A stretch of 64,000 bases of DNA. It comes from Basidiobolus meristosporus CBS 931.73. Lineage: Eukaryota > Basidiobolomycota > Basidiobolomycetes > Basidiobolales > Basidiobolaceae. Positions 35,230 to 46,318 of this stretch are shown in pieces. The translations under genes and the position numbers were made by a program. Each line of letters opens with the position of its first letter. Position 1 is the stretch's first letter. The stretch covers positions 16,931-80,930 of the forward strand of contig MCFE01000404.1 of NCBI GenBank assembly GCA_002104905.1, given 5' to 3'. The notes beneath the pieces are model-generated. The model worked only from the letters and a program-made list of their open reading frames with translations, was not told where the DNA came from and ran no database searches.

Positions 35230-35918
35230 ATGGCCAGTAACGTCGCTTCCGCTCAAACTTCCGCCCCCGATGGCTTCTCAGTTACCAAGCGGTAGGTGCT
35301 CAGGAGCAATTGCGTCTTGGAATTCCAAACTAAACCCAGGTTGTCATAATTTCTGCCGTTCAACAGCCTCAGTAGCGAGCTCATGTCGTTGATGGTAATT
35401 TTTTGCTGGTGTCTGTTTTCTGAGGAAGACGCTAATTCCCTTGGGGTTTCATACAGATGTCTGCCATTCCTGGTATCTCTGCTTTTCCTGATTCCGACAA
35501 TATGCTGAGCTGGGTTGGAACTCTGTCTGGTGTGGCCGGCACAGTAAGTGCATTTCAACCCTTCTGTCGGTTAACCCGTTAGCTTACCTGATTGCAGTAC
35601 TACGAAGGCCTTACTTTCAAGCTCTCCATGAAATTCCCACCAAACTACCCATACTCTGCGCCCACCATCAAATTCGATACACCTTGCTACCACCCCAATG
35701 TAGATATGGAAAGCGGGGCTATCTGTTTAGACATCCTGAAGGAGCAGTGGTCCGCCGTATACAACGTTCAGACTATTCTTCTGTCCCTACAGAGTCTGTT
35801 AGGAGAACCTAATAACGACAGCCCACTGAACCCTGAGGCAGCCCAGCTTTGGGATTGCACCGAAGAATTCAAAGCCAAATTGGCCCAGACCTATCAAGTC
35901 CCCGAGGACAAAGAGTAA
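35230..35918 (+). CDS. Ubiquitin-conjugating enzyme E2 C (UbcH10 / UBE2C type)
   Basis: Four exons (35230-35291, 35367-35394, 35457-35543, 35598-35918) give 165 aa. The second exon is only 28 nt. The UBC fold reads [46 protein letters not shown] and [18 protein letters not shown]. The catalytic Cys is near residue 102. [18 protein letters not shown] follows. This pattern is specific to E2-C, which charges ubiquitin for the anaphase-promoting complex during mitotic exit. The N-terminus ([18 protein letters not shown]) is a short flexible extension like that of the human enzyme. Cell-cycle regulation is inferred from the family. Confidence 0.95.
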
Positions 35919-36236
35919 GTCCCGTGTAGAACACCCACCCCACCCCACCTGAACCTGTACTATCTCGCTAGCGAAAAATTATTCCTTAATGGTCCACATT
36001 AACCTTGTATTTGTAATGATTTTTCTTTGTCTTATTGGTCAATCTTCAAAAACAAACTGATCACTTGTATGTGTGACTTGATTAAAGTGAATTGAGTCAT
36101 GACGAAATGAATGAATGCTGCTACAATTCGCATTGGCTTGACAAATGAAAAGTAATTAAATGTCAGTTGGGAGGATCATAGCTCTGACGTTTACTTTGAA
36201 ATGAATGCAGATGTTGATCCAGGTAGGCAGGGAAGG
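35919..36236. other. Convergent 3' regions
   Basis: This stretch lies between two converging genes. It is AT-rich, with no feature. Confidence 0.5.
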
Positions 36237-36866
36237 TCAATCGAACTCTTGAAGCTTGGAAATCAAGCCTGGAGTCCATACATCAAAGCAACCAGCCTCA
36301 CAAATCCCATCGACTGTTCGATGGAATTCTGTCAGTTGTAATCGAACGATGGCCTCCACTTCCCGACTATTGGAGTCAATAGAGCTCGCCTCTAACGACA
36401 GATTCCTCGCAAAATCCCCGTCCACTTCGGTCAATATCTTGATCTTGTCTATGACGCCAGCCCGAGTCCGCTCCAGCACATCTTGGAGGTAGAAAATGAT
36501 TGATCCTGGGGAGCCGCACACCTCCGGACAATAGTAGTTTGGACAGCCCTCAAGGTCGGTTCGTTGGCATCTGGCATGGAACTTATCAAATATCCCATGG
36601 TGCATGATGTTGGATAGGTCGCTGGAAACCTCTTCATGGAGTTTGCCAACGGCTCTGCTTACAGCCGACTTTAGACGGGGCTCATCGTTGGCCTTGGAAG
36701 ACAATGCTGTGACAAGCTCCTCTTCGAACGAAGTCAGTGTTTCGACAACGACTGGCCGATACCGTAAGGAGAATTCTTGATCCATAGCCACCTTGCAGTC
36801 CCTCTCACAGCCGTAAGTGCCGGTCAACAATAAGGAAGTCAAGGTAAGTAACGAAAAGAACTTCAT
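36237..36866 (-). CDS. Secreted eight-cysteine protein, copy 2
   Basis: The product is 209 aa with a signal peptide (MKFFSLLTLTSLLLTGTYG, then CERDC). The Met at 36866 was chosen over one at 36890 because a TATATAA box sits at about 36902, too close for the upstream codon. The mature part keeps all eight cysteines: CERDC, HARCQRTDLEGCPNYYCPEVC and CEAGCFDVW. It also shares HGIFDKFHARC and GSPGSIIFYLQDVL with the copies at 25761 and 47599. The spacing between the two outer CxxxC pairs is conserved, so all three share a fold. The function is unknown. Confidence 0.85.
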   Translation of the reverse strand: MKFFSLLTLTSLLLTGTYGCERDCKVAMDQEFSLRYRPVVVETLTSFEEELVTALSSKANDEPRLKSAVSRAVGKLHEEVSSDLSNIMHHGIFDKFHARCQRTDLEGCPNYYCPEVCGSPGSIIFYLQDVLERTRAGVIDKIKILTEVDGDFARNLSLEASSIDSNSREVEAIVRLQLTEFHRTVDGICEAGCFDVWTPGLISKLQEFD

Positions 36867-37008
36867 ATTCGATTGATGATTGACGGCCAACCAAATGGCA
36901 ACTTATATAACTTCCCCAATGCGGGCTTTGCTACCAAACAGGTGAACCTTATCTTGGATAAGATTGAGGTTGGCTGAGCCCAAAAAGGCTGGTTCACAAA
37001 ATTCATTC

Positions 37009-37068
37009 AATAGGGTGAATGTGAGTACCATCTCGTGGAATAGGGTGAATGTGATTACCATCTGGTGG
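37009..37068 (+). repeat. 30-bp direct tandem repeat, two copies
   Basis: The unit begins AATAGGGTGAATGTGA and is followed by TTACCATCTGGTGG-like sequence. The two copies differ at about three positions. The repeat lies upstream of the second eight-cysteine gene, beyond its TATA box. Confidence 0.8.
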
Positions 37069-37163
37069 AATAAGGCATACTATCTACTACAGGCACAGAA
37101 ATATATAATTAACAATCAAATACAAATATGAACTTGGGTATAGAATGTTTATGTGTCAAAGGG

Positions 37164-38493
37164 TCAGCGACAAAGAACCACACAAGGAGCAAAGATGGAC
37201 GTGGCAATACTATACCACCACGAGGTATTCTCGGGGGGAAGATAGGCGGGGGTGAGGTCGGAAGAAATGGCCAATTTACACATGGGACAGGTGCCAGACT
37301 TCGTTGTCAGCCAAGGGTCGATGCAGTCAACGTGATATATATGACAGCAAGGTAGCTCGCGGACTTCGTCACCAACCTTGAAATCATCCAAACATACTGC
37401 GCACACACTTTGGGCAGCCTCCTCATTTTCCGACTTGAATTCAGGTGGTGAGGCCATATGATGAGGGTCATAGGCTGGCGGCGGCTCCATCACCACGGCA
37501 CAGTGGGTCTTCTGAGAACGCAAGTCGCCGTTTCCGTACCATGTTTGGATGGGGAATTTATCCAGCGCACTCTTGTGAATCACCATCATCTCAGTGCCGT
37601 CCGGGATGTTATTACGAATCGCGTAATTGCGACGGAGGCGATAGAGGTGACAATGCATAGCCACTGAGTGATAATCAGGAAATTAGTTGGGAATGATCAG
37701 ACTGTTGAATGGCTAAATGTGGCCTACCTGAAATGACCAGCGCCAAAAATAGAAGTATCACCACAATAATCAGTGTGAATTCCCAGACGCTTGGAGACGA
37801 GCGCTCATTAGGAAGCATGACCAACTTCATCTGTTTCTTAAGCGTATTGGATGTCCCGGTCAGCTGCTGCTGATTACTGTCTGTAATGTCCTGAGCCATC
37901 TGGGTACCTTTGTCTGCATCAACAATGAACACTGGAATCACGATGGGATTGGAGAAATGGGCGTTCTTGAGATCGATATCTCCACCATCCGAGTAGATTA
38001 TCACACCCCGAGCTAGACTGTTCTGGGCGTAAGTAGCCTGCCACTCCAGGGTGCAGTTTTTGAGTGCCATGAGGGCTATCCGGGAATATTGTGGTCGCTG
38101 ATGAGCTGCTATTGTGGGGGTCTAGGGGCTCCCTGGCAAGGAACATCTATAACAAAGCCAATTCCCTAAATTTCATTCGACGCTTAACTTCCGATACATA
38201 GCTAGGTAAATACTGAACACACCCATTACCTCAAGACCTTTGCTGCCTAAGGGGCTGGTGTTAGGGACCACTTGGACACCAGAGGCAATCTCAACAGGGG
38301 CTATGGTCTTGTCCGAACTGATATTATTAGTACTAGTATCTAAGTAAACGGTCTCTTGACGTATGCTAGGATTGCTTCCACCAAATAGACCACCAGCTAC
38401 TAACTGGAGGTTAAGAAAAGCTAGCAGTAGACAAACTACAGACAACCGGTGCCTGGTAGACCACCCAGCGGTCGCCTTGTTTGTGATGTACAT
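37164..38493 (-). CDS. PA-TM-RING E3 ubiquitin ligase
   Basis: Three exons (38493-38230, 38121-37728, 37663-37164) give 385 aa. A signal peptide (LSVVCLLLAFLNLQLVAG) leads to a protease-associated domain (SRIALMALKNCTLEWQA, SLARGVIIYSDG, NPIVIPVFIVDADKG). One membrane helix follows (FTLIIVVILLFLALVIS). The cytosolic part has a PPPAYDP motif and a RING-H2 finger: CAVCLDDFKVGDEV, CCHIYHVDCIDPWL and CPMC. PA-TM-RING ligases sit in endosomes, vacuole or Golgi and ubiquitinate membrane cargo. The acceptor before the second exon (CCCCTAG) was chosen because it restores the PA reading past a TAG. This is the least certain splice site. Confidence 0.87.
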
Positions 38494-39254
38494 GACAGAC
38501 TAGCGTGTCGCAGAAGGAAGTTGGTACGAAGGAAGCAGCGTATCAATGGGAGTATTATGGAAAGTCAAGCAAAAATCAACCAAGAACAGTAGGAAAGTAT
38601 GAAACTAGGAATGTCGGTAGTAGCAGCCTTGTACTCTATATTCAAATGAAAGAAAATCACTGAAAGGGGCGTGGATTCGGAACAAGAGATTGGTGAACAC
38701 AAATAGGATAATGCAGCTATAATAAATGTATTGTTCGGTCAAGAATCGTCATGGCAATCGTTCCCCTCATTTAATTGATGGGGGTACAAACACAATATAT
38801 TGGAATTGATCAGCTAATGGAGATGGAATTTAAGCAGAATTATCCAGAACTGTACATAAGCTGTCGAGAAAGGTGTCCAACGCAAATTAATGCAAATTGA
38901 TACTTCTAGGATTAACGTGGTCCCTGTGTTACACGGTTACTGGAAAAGAATAACCGGATTGGTGGGTGTATATTACAATTGGTTTCGGACCCCGGATGGA
39001 GCAATCGATTTCTATGTTGAGCATCAAGTCATAAACATATTGGCAAATTAGGCAAGTGGGATTTAATAGCTCCAATATACGCACTAAACCTGACAATGCC
39101 TATAGGAGAACATCCATCCTGCAGTCGAGGATAGAGGATACAGGATACAGAATCGACAATGGATAATGATGGATTATTTATTGCGGAATTCGGCGGAATT
39201 CAATTAAATACAGTTTTTACAAAATGTGCAAGTGTGGTCAGGACGCCTGGAAGT
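38494..39254. other. Intergenic, no gene seen
   Basis: AT-rich stretch of 760 bp. A short GGATACA-like repeat occurs near 39130-39150. No RNA or protein gene was recognised. Confidence 0.5.
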
Positions 39255-39932
39255 CTAGTTGTTCATCAGCAGATTAACGAATGCATTGTAGTCAACAAAG
39301 CCGCTGTTATCTTTATCCACTTCGTGAAGGAACTCTTCCACCTCGTTTTCCGTGAGTTGCTCGCCAAACGTGGTTAGGACTGCGAAATGTTAATAGACTG
39401 CTAATGAAGTGCTGTTGAAATGTCCATATTTACCATAACGGAGCTCGCCGATGGAGATGAGGCCAGAGCCATCCATGTTGAATACCTCAAAGATGTCGGG
39501 GGAACTTTTGTAAGCACTTTCAATGTTTGCACCTCCGCCCCTGTACAAGATATCAAGAAAGACAGCAAAATCGATCTTTTTCCCTCCTGTAAGGGTGATT
39601 AGAAATTAAAATGGACTTATATGATCTACTTTTATTGCTTACTTACCAAAGGCGCTATAGATGGAGTTCAACTCAGCTTCAGTGGGGTTCTGGCCCAATG
39701 TTCGAAGCAATTGCCCGACAGAAGCTGGAGGAATAGAGCCGTCGCCGTGTATATCGTGAAGAGAAAACACCTCCTTGTATTCTATTGCAGTGTTAGCATT
39801 GCTTCCACGAGGAGGAACCTCAAACTACAATACCATTAAGTCGCTGCTCAGAGATATTCGCAATGCAGGCCTAAGGCGAAATGAATGAGTGAAAGTATAA
39901 CGGAGGTGAAATAATAGGTTTGAACATACCAT
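39255..39932 (-). CDS. Calmodulin superfamily protein, likely myosin essential light chain (Cdc4/Mlc1-like)
   Basis: Five exons (39932-39930, 39870-39834, 39781-39647, 39586-39434, 39379-39255) give 150 aa. The first coding exon is just the ATG, as in animal calmodulin genes. Two lobes are visible: EVFSLHDIHGDGSIPPASVG and, after LRTLGQNPTEAEL, a decayed loop (GGKKIDF), then FNMDGSGLISIGELRYVL and EVDKDNSGFVDYNAFVNLL. No loop has the full set of calcium ligands; the third starts with Asn and the fourth lacks the final Glu. TLGQNPTEAEL and TTFGEQLTENEVEEFL resemble essential light chains more than calmodulin. A role in actomyosin or cytokinesis is likely but inferred. Confidence 0.85.
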
Positions 39933-40773
39933 GATGTTTTTTACAGTTCAAAGAGAGTGTGTATGTTCAATGAGGAAAACTTGCCACTCCAGTACGACAT
40001 TTATATTGAGTGGAGGAGTTATTGGACACAAGGTCAATGGTAAACAAAAGATTTGTTTAGAATTAGCCATATATATCCAATTCCAGAATTCAGCCAACCA
40101 GCATGAGTTGTAAACGCAATCTTTCATATACAATACCACGCTCTACTTATATGATTATTTTATTGTTTTAGTAAAGTCAAAATCATCTTATAGAGCCACC
40201 TCCTGAAATTTCATCGCGTAGGACTGAGAAAACGCGACGTAAGCATCAATCCAAGTTTACCTAATTAGGTGCAGCTTTGGCGCTTCCCTCATTTATGCAC
40301 GCTTTGCCCATTTTGTTTATCTTAATCACTATCGATTTCGTTATTGATTAGCGGCATTGGTATGGCAGGTGGTTGAAATGGAGAGGACATTTATCGCTGA
40401 CAATTCCGCAGAGCGCTGGGCTAAATAGTCCGACAGCACCTACACTTTCAGCATATGTAGAATTCTCTGGAACGGACAAGTATCAACAAGCACCTTAAAT
40501 GGTTGCAAAATACTGGCTAGATTAGCCTGGAAGATATCGATATGATTCTATGGATACATGGATAGCATTTTTTTCGAAAATGGGATGATTCTGCCATCAG
40601 AGTCATCCAATCAGTCGAGGCTTCGCTCCTTTTTGGGACCACCGTTCCCAGCGTTGGCTTCCTTTAAAACCATCGGATTTCTTGGCATTTTTATGCCCTA
40701 TCCCTCATCCTTGTCAGCAGCCTCGCAAGTCCACACTTTCTAAACTCGATTAGACTTTTCATCGCCTTTCGTC
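39933..40773. other. Intergenic, no gene seen
   Basis: AT-rich promoter region between two divergent genes. No coding signal above 62 codons. Confidence 0.5.
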
Positions 40774-41508
40774 ATGCCGGTTGTTGAAACTGTCGGTGGT
40801 TTCATAGGGGTTGCCATCGTTAGCTCGGTGGTGGCTCGTAGAATTCGTGAAAAGCGACATAAAGAGAAGGTGAACAACTTGATACAAGACTTGTGGATAC
40901 GTCGCAACTTCACATACGGCAGTCCAGAGGTGATTCCTGGCGATTTACCTAATGGAAGCTTCACTACACAAATGTATGATAGTCAAGTACTGTCGCGAAT
41001 CAACTATCATCCTGGCATATCTGTCTCTGTCGTGCCAGACATAATAGCGCCACCCATACACCTGCACCACGAGAATTTATTCACATCGCATTCATCGAAT
41101 ATACCCATTGCTTCTCTTCCAACTTTGTCTGGCTACAGCACTGGCCATTCCTCGAGAGAGTTCGACGAGAACATTGAACTGTCTTTGAGAAATCTTCCAA
41201 CCCCACCTAGTTGTATAGTGCGACGTGAAATCCCCTCTGCCCCAATCATTGATGCCACAGCTGATAGAGTATGCTTAGAGGCTCCGATGGTTACTGCCGC
41301 ACAACAGGTGCCTAGTGCTCCCGAGTTGGGGGATATTGAGTTGTGCTCAGCCACTCCCCGCAGCGACAATTCTATTCCTTCGGCGAGGACACAGCATAAC
41401 ATTTCTGATGCAGGTGTTGATTGCAGAGTTGACTCGGAGGTCGAATCGGACGAAGATAGAAGTTCCATGGAAAGTTTTTACAGTTGTTCCTCGACTCTTG
41501 AGGAGTGA
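40774..41508 (+). CDS. Hypothetical single-pass membrane protein with acidic Ser-rich tail
   Basis: This is a single open frame of 244 aa. The N-terminus (VETVGGFIGVAIVSSVVARRI) is a short hydrophobic helix with no typical signal cleavage site, followed at once by basic residues (RIREKRHKEKVNNL). It is probably a membrane anchor with a cytosolic tail. The rest is disordered, rich in Pro and Ser, and ends in an acidic stretch (VDSEVESDEDRSSMES). No domain is recognised. Length and composition support a real gene, but the function is unknown. Confidence 0.6.
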   Translation: MPVVETVGGFIGVAIVSSVVARRIREKRHKEKVNNLIQDLWIRRNFTYGSPEVIPGDLPNGSFTTQMYDSQVLSRINYHPGISVSVVPDIIAPPIHLHHENLFTSHSSNIPIASLPTLSGYSTGHSSREFDENIELSLRNLPTPPSCIVRREIPSAPIIDATADRVCLEAPMVTAAQQVPSAPELGDIELCSATPRSDNSIPSARTQHNISDAGVDCRVDSEVESDEDRSSMESFYSCSSTLEE

Positions 41509-41839
41509 GCAAATGACCTAACCCACCTGTCGCAACTTTCTGAATTCGAGTGTTTACTGCACGCCTTGTAAATATTTTCATTCCATACACACTTTCACAC
41601 ACCCAACCCAATCCGACCTGTCCGTTCACACCCTTTCAATGAGGGCTAATTATATATACGACATATTCGTGATTATAAATATAAATATACCATCCGATCA
41701 TTATTTTCTTTTATATATTCTATTACTGCTATTTGGACCGACCAGGGGAGAAACGAATATTTACAAATAAGCGCGAAATTCAAATCTATGATTAGCCGTA
41801 TGAAGTCCCTAATTGCGGAGGCTGAGGGATGCAAAGGGT
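41509..41839. other. Convergent 3' regions
   Basis: A TA-rich stretch with several ATATAT and AATAAA-like strings separates converging genes. Confidence 0.5.
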
Positions 41840-43268
41840 TCATACGTGACCGAACGATGCAGATGCGAAGCCGATAGCGAGTAGCCCGACAAAGAACCAA
41901 ACAACGACCGTATTTCCCTTGGTGTCATATCTGAATGCGGATGGCAACATTCCTTGCACGACGATGAATGTCATCAACCCAGAGGTTGCCGCAAACACTA
42001 CGCCGTACAGAGTGGTCAATGAGCTGGGTTGGATTTCGTTCAATAGAATGTAGCCTAGAAGAGCACCTAATGGCTGTGACAAGCCACCCAGAATTCCCGC
42101 ATAGAGGAATGCTTTGGTGGAGGATCCAGTAGACGCATATAAGGGGATAGAGATCATCAGTCCTTCGGGAATGTTATGGATCGCAATAGCCAAGAAGAGT
42201 CCAAAGCCGAGAGAAGAAGAGACATGGTTGCCCAAGAACATGATTAAGCCCTCTGCAATTGAATGAGTTTAGTATTGTTCTTGGGGGAGTGTTGGGTGTT
42301 GAAGTGCTTACCAGGGAATTTGTGGATGGCAATGGCTACAGCGGTTTGAATTCCGACACTTAGGAGCTTCAGTTTTTCTTTCGTTTCGGTTTCTACGGCA
42401 GCAACATCGGCCATGCACACTGGTTCATGACAGTGAACAGATGTCCTTCTGTGCAACGTTTCGCATTGCTTCTGTTCATCTTGATTATCATGATGATGGT
42501 GGTGATGGTGATGGACGTGAGCCTCATTAGCGTGGTTATGTCCGTCGTGATGTGAGTGATTTTCATGGGTATCAGGACAGGTGACATCTGGTGTATAAGA
42601 ATGACAATGTTCGGACTGAGTACCATACGATGCATTGGAGGCGTCATGTGGTTGAAGTAATCTGCTAGTTTCATGGCCATTTGCACTTTGCTTATTATCA
42701 ATGGGGGAGGTTCCAATGTGGGCCTCCTCATCAATCTCTTCAATAGGAGGATGGCAAGGGCAGATGTCGTGAGGAGATATCCACTGAATCAGGCGGTTTA
42801 GCAGGAAGGCTAGCACGATGCCAAGGGCAAACATGCTTATTATTGTTACGTCCACGTATCTACCAACGGTTTCAGACTCAGCTAGGAAGTGTCGAGCCTC
42901 AGGCAGAAGTATAACTAAACTCGAGTATAACTAAATAAAAGTTAGGTGGAAAGGTTCAAATGATCACCTTTATGCTGATGAATTACCATAATTCCAGAAG
43001 CCAAGCCCAAGGACGCAGCCAAGAATGTTTTGGATTCTGTAATACGAAAATCGCTTTTGAAAACCCTCAGTGAAATTCCATCTATATACACGATAGATGC
43101 TAGACGAAGGAACACCGCCATCAGGTTAGAAAAAACGCAACAACAAAAAGATGAGTGTGCATACATACCCCCCAAAATACAGGCCATGCTAGAGCCAAAG
43201 ATCAAATACCAGGTTTCGGCCGAATTCGACATGCTCTCTTGTAAGACACTTGCGGAAAACCAAGACAT
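41840..43268 (-). CDS. ZIP-family zinc transporter
   Basis: Four exons (43268-43169, 43099-42987, 42930-42312, 42252-41840) give 414 aa. Helix 2-3 reads SLGLASGIMLYSSLVILLPEA. The long cytosolic loop holds a histidine-rich stretch (HSHHDGHNHANEAHVHHHH). The metal-binding motifs of helices 4 and 5 are present: AIAIHKFPEGLIMFLG, split across the last intron, and AIAIHNIPEGLMISIPLY. The protein should carry zinc, and perhaps iron or manganese, toward the cytosol. Its architecture is closest to the Zrt3/Zip-type endomembrane importers of fungi. The location is inferred. Acceptor choice for the third exon is supported by phase and by the restored ZIP helix. Confidence 0.9.
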
Positions 43269-43772
43269 TCTGTAGTAGTGAAATTCAGGGAGTACTCAAA
43301 GGAGATTTGAGTAAAGAGAAATGAAGAACTGTCAAGCGGAATAAAGGGCTATATAGCGGTAAAATGGACACCGTGTGCATATTAAATCAACCATGACCTA
43401 ACCTTTTACCCCAGTTTTACCATTCTATTGACTAGTTTTTTTCCAATCGAAGGGTATTTTTGGAAGAATGCTCTAATCTTTGGCCTATTGGATGACTAAT
43501 AGCTCTCTGATCGAGTACCTCTTAGGTTGTCACATGGGCCAATGGGAGTATGCTTGTTGACAGATATATGAAAATCGCTCATATCTGCGGATGTAACAAC
43601 TACGAAGGTACCCTTATAGTGTTCATGCGCGAGTTGACTTATCCCTACATCAAGTTGAGACCATTCTAGACAATTAGGTGCTTATCAAAACATCGATTTG
43701 GAAATGTTGATTATAATCATGTGTTGTTTATTATTAATGTATTATGAGTCATTCGAACAGCTTGTAAAAAAT
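43269..43772. other. Intergenic, no gene seen
   Basis: AT-rich spacer between two genes on the minus strand. Confidence 0.5.
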
Positions 43773-44328
43773 CTAGAAGTAGGTTTTATAGAGTGTAAAA
43801 AGCACGGCGAAGAGGATAGGAAGCGCCAAGCTAGAAAGGAGGCTGGAAAAGGGTGTTCGTGAGTAGATGCTTCCATATCAATTCTAGTTTCTTATCTTAC
43901 CTTGAATCGTTCTTCTCAACTGCAACCGAACTGACAGCAGGTGCAGGGGGTCTCTCCACAACTTCCTGAAAGGAGGGTTTAGTTCGTTAGCAATTCGTAA
44001 TATGAGGACCATACGCTGAGAACTTACCCCTGGTGCCAATTCGCCGATATATAAACCTTCGAGAATCCGCTTTGCATCCTCGGAGTGTCCAACATCGATG
44101 AAGGCTTCGGAGGCATCTGAGCCAACTTGTTCAAGGATGACTTCCTCACCACCCGGATGCTAAACAAATCGAACAGATCAGCTAGGTAAAGCAAAAAAAA
44201 CCATTACAGTAAATAAAAACCTGATCTATAAAGTTGGTCACGTTGTAAATCTTTCCTTCGATACAGAACCATGCATCAGATTTGGTGTTATGAGCATTAA
44301 CTTCTTCAGCAGAGAAGATTTTGGGCAT
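43773..44328 (-). CDS. Cytochrome b5, ER-anchored
   Basis: Four exons (44328-44221, 44159-44028, 43965-43901, 43830-43773) give 120 aa. The haem domain runs [20 protein letters not shown], then [19 protein letters not shown] and [19 protein letters not shown]. The two axial histidines are in HPGG and GHS. A Pro-rich linker and a tail-anchor helix ([18 protein letters not shown]) follow. Cytochrome b5 donates electrons to desaturases, hydroxylases and some P450s at the ER face. The domain is intact, and all splice phases agree. The gene is clear; the exact paralogue is not. Confidence 0.95.
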
Positions 44329-44791
44329 TTTTTGAGCTGACGTGAAGAAACGAAAAATGGACGTAGGCAGTAATCTTTTGGATATCTAAATACTGTTCCG
44401 GAAAGGACTAGATTAGGGAATCGATTTCGGAGCCCTAGAAAAGGACCCATTTTGACATCTAGGCATCATGCCAATTAATTGCTCAATGTTCGCGATTCAA
44501 TCTTTTGGAGAACCATGCTGTTGGAATGTTACACGGACTAGCAACTATGGAGCGATGATACTGAGTTGTATGAGAATGATTCCGACATGGATTTATAACA
44601 ATCAACAACGACGGAGATCTCGGAAGAATATCTAGGAAATCTGGCAATATACCTAGGGAGTTTAAACTTGGTTTCTGCCAAGTTTCAATCGGTTGATTTG
44701 TTTCGTTCCCATTCCTCTATTTAAAGTGGACATGGTCGAGCGTGATACACAAATCAAGTTCTCTTCTCGATAAAATATCATCTATTCTGCC
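44329..44791. other. Divergent promoter, cytochrome b5 / secreted repeat protein
   Basis: The sequence near 44720 (TATTTAAAGTGG) is TATA-like and suits the plus-strand gene. Nothing else was seen. Confidence 0.45.
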
Positions 44792-46318
44792 ATGAGATTC
44801 TCTTCATCGCGCATTCTCTTCGCCTTCTCTAGCATTGTTGCTGTTCAGGCTGCAGTGATCAGAAGGCATAACGGTGAAGATCACGGCACTAGTGTAGTGA
44901 GTGATGAAAAATATAATCAAAACACTGATTCCGCTCTGATTTACAATCCCCATGATATACGAGGTTCCGGGTCTGGAGGCGCTGGTCCCGATGACAACCC
45001 AGTGAAGAACCAAAAGAGCAAGAAAAAGCCAAAGAAATGTCACAAGTCTAAAGTTGCTCTTGAGGATCATAAACCATCGCCCAACTCTGCGAGTGACGCT
45101 GGGGAGAGTCACAACGATCCTCCAAAATATGACCATGATGACGACAGTGGTGTCGATGCTTACGACGATTCAAGTAATAAATACGAGGACAACTACCAAC
45201 CGGAGTCTGATTACGAAGGCGACAATGCTGGTGGTGAGGGGGATGGAAATAGCAATGATTACTATCCGGAAAAGGGTTCATTTGATGAAGACATGTCAAC
45301 ACACAAACCAGATGAAGATGGTGGGGCAAAGCCGAATTCCGAAGATACAAAGGGAGACTACGACCACCCTGAGGAGTCCGGTGAAGAGGCACCTAGCATT
45401 GATGAGGATACACCCTCTTATGTTCCAGGGGATGATACATACGATAAAAACGTGTCAGAGGAGCCTTCCCAACAAAACATTGATTCCACATATGAAGGAT
45501 CTGAAGGCCAAGGCGGTGGATATAACTATGACGCAGGAATGAATGACCATAAAAGCGGGGATGACTGCAAAAATCACGATAAAGTGAGGGAAGATCATAT
45601 TGATATAGCAAGTGAGGAAAAACCATACTGTGAAGGAACTAAAGCATGTGGTCAAGAGCAATATCCTGCAAGCGACCCCTATTCACCGATGAAAGATACC
45701 ACTCATGAAATGAATGCTTCTTATAGTGGCGATGGTGGCGGATCAGAGGATGCGTACCAACCAAGCAACTATAGTGGTTCTGGTGATGGAGGCTCGCCTG
45801 ATGGGTCAGATAGCGAGAGCTATAGGTGTAGCATGTCTGGTGATGGAGGCTCGCCTGATGGGTCAGATACAGCACCTAGCGCTCAGAAAGATGCCTATTC
45901 AACTAAGGATGTGTACCAACCAAGCAACCATAGTGGTTCTGGTGATGGAGGCTCGCCTGCTGGGTCAGACGCAGCACCTAACGCTCAGAATGATGCCTAT
46001 TCAACTAAGGATGTGTACCAACCAAGCAACCATAGTGGTTCTGGTGGTGCAGGCTCGCCTACTGGGTCGGACGCAGCACCTAACGCTCAGAATGATGCCT
46101 ATTCAACTAAGGATATGTACCAACCAAGCAACTATAGTGGTTCTGGCGATGGAGGCTCTCCTGCTGGATCAGACGCAGCACCTAACGCTCAGAAAGATAT
46201 CTATTCAACTAAGGGTGAGTACCAACCAAGTAACTATAGTGGTTCTGGCGATGGAGGCTCGCCTGCTGGATCAGATTCAGCACCAATGTACCAAACAAAC
46301 GACTACAGTGTCTATTAG
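44792..46318 (+). CDS. Secreted acidic repeat protein, adhesin-like
   Basis: The product is 508 aa with a signal peptide (MRFSSSRILFAFSSIVAVQA) and no later membrane helix or GPI signal. After a short basic patch (KKKPKKCHK) the protein is strongly acidic and rich in Asp, Gly, Ser, Tyr and Pro, so it is likely disordered. The C-terminal third holds tandem 34-residue units with the core YQPSNHSGSGDGGSP and a linker ending DAYSTK. NHS, NYS and similar sites invite N-glycosylation. It is probably a wall-bound or secreted surface protein; adhesion is a guess. The gene has no intron, unlike most neighbours. There is no family match I can name. Confidence 0.8.
   Translation: MRFSSSRILFAFSSIVAVQAAVIRRHNGEDHGTSVVSDEKYNQNTDSALIYNPHDIRGSGSGGAGPDDNPVKNQKSKKKPKKCHKSKVALEDHKPSPNSASDAGESHNDPPKYDHDDDSGVDAYDDSSNKYEDNYQPESDYEGDNAGGEGDGNSNDYYPEKGSFDEDMSTHKPDEDGGAKPNSEDTKGDYDHPEESGEEAPSIDEDTPSYVPGDDTYDKNVSEEPSQQNIDSTYEGSEGQGGGYNYDAGMNDHKSGDDCKNHDKVREDHIDIASEEKPYCEGTKACGQEQYPASDPYSPMKDTTHEMNASYSGDGGGSEDAYQPSNYSGSGDGGSPDGSDSESYRCSMSGDGGSPDGSDTAPSAQKDAYSTKDVYQPSNHSGSGDGGSPAGSDAAPNAQNDAYSTKDVYQPSNHSGSGGAGSPTGSDAAPNAQNDAYSTKDMYQPSNYSGSGDGGSPAGSDAAPNAQKDIYSTKGEYQPSNYSGSGDGGSPAGSDSAPMYQTNDYSVY
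45754..46318 (+). repeat. 102-bp in-frame tandem repeat in the secreted protein gene
   Basis: Regular units begin at 45914, 46016, 46118 and 46220 (TACCAACCAAGCAAC). An earlier, longer unit at 45754 carries an internal duplication of TCTGGTGATGGAGGCTCGCC. The period is exactly 102 bp, or 34 codons, so copy-number change keeps the frame. Confidence 0.95.

Noticed and set aside
45754-46318. Regular repeats that could suggest a CRISPR-like array
   Set aside because: The repeats are in-frame coding units of a secreted protein with no unique spacers; the genome is eukaryotic.
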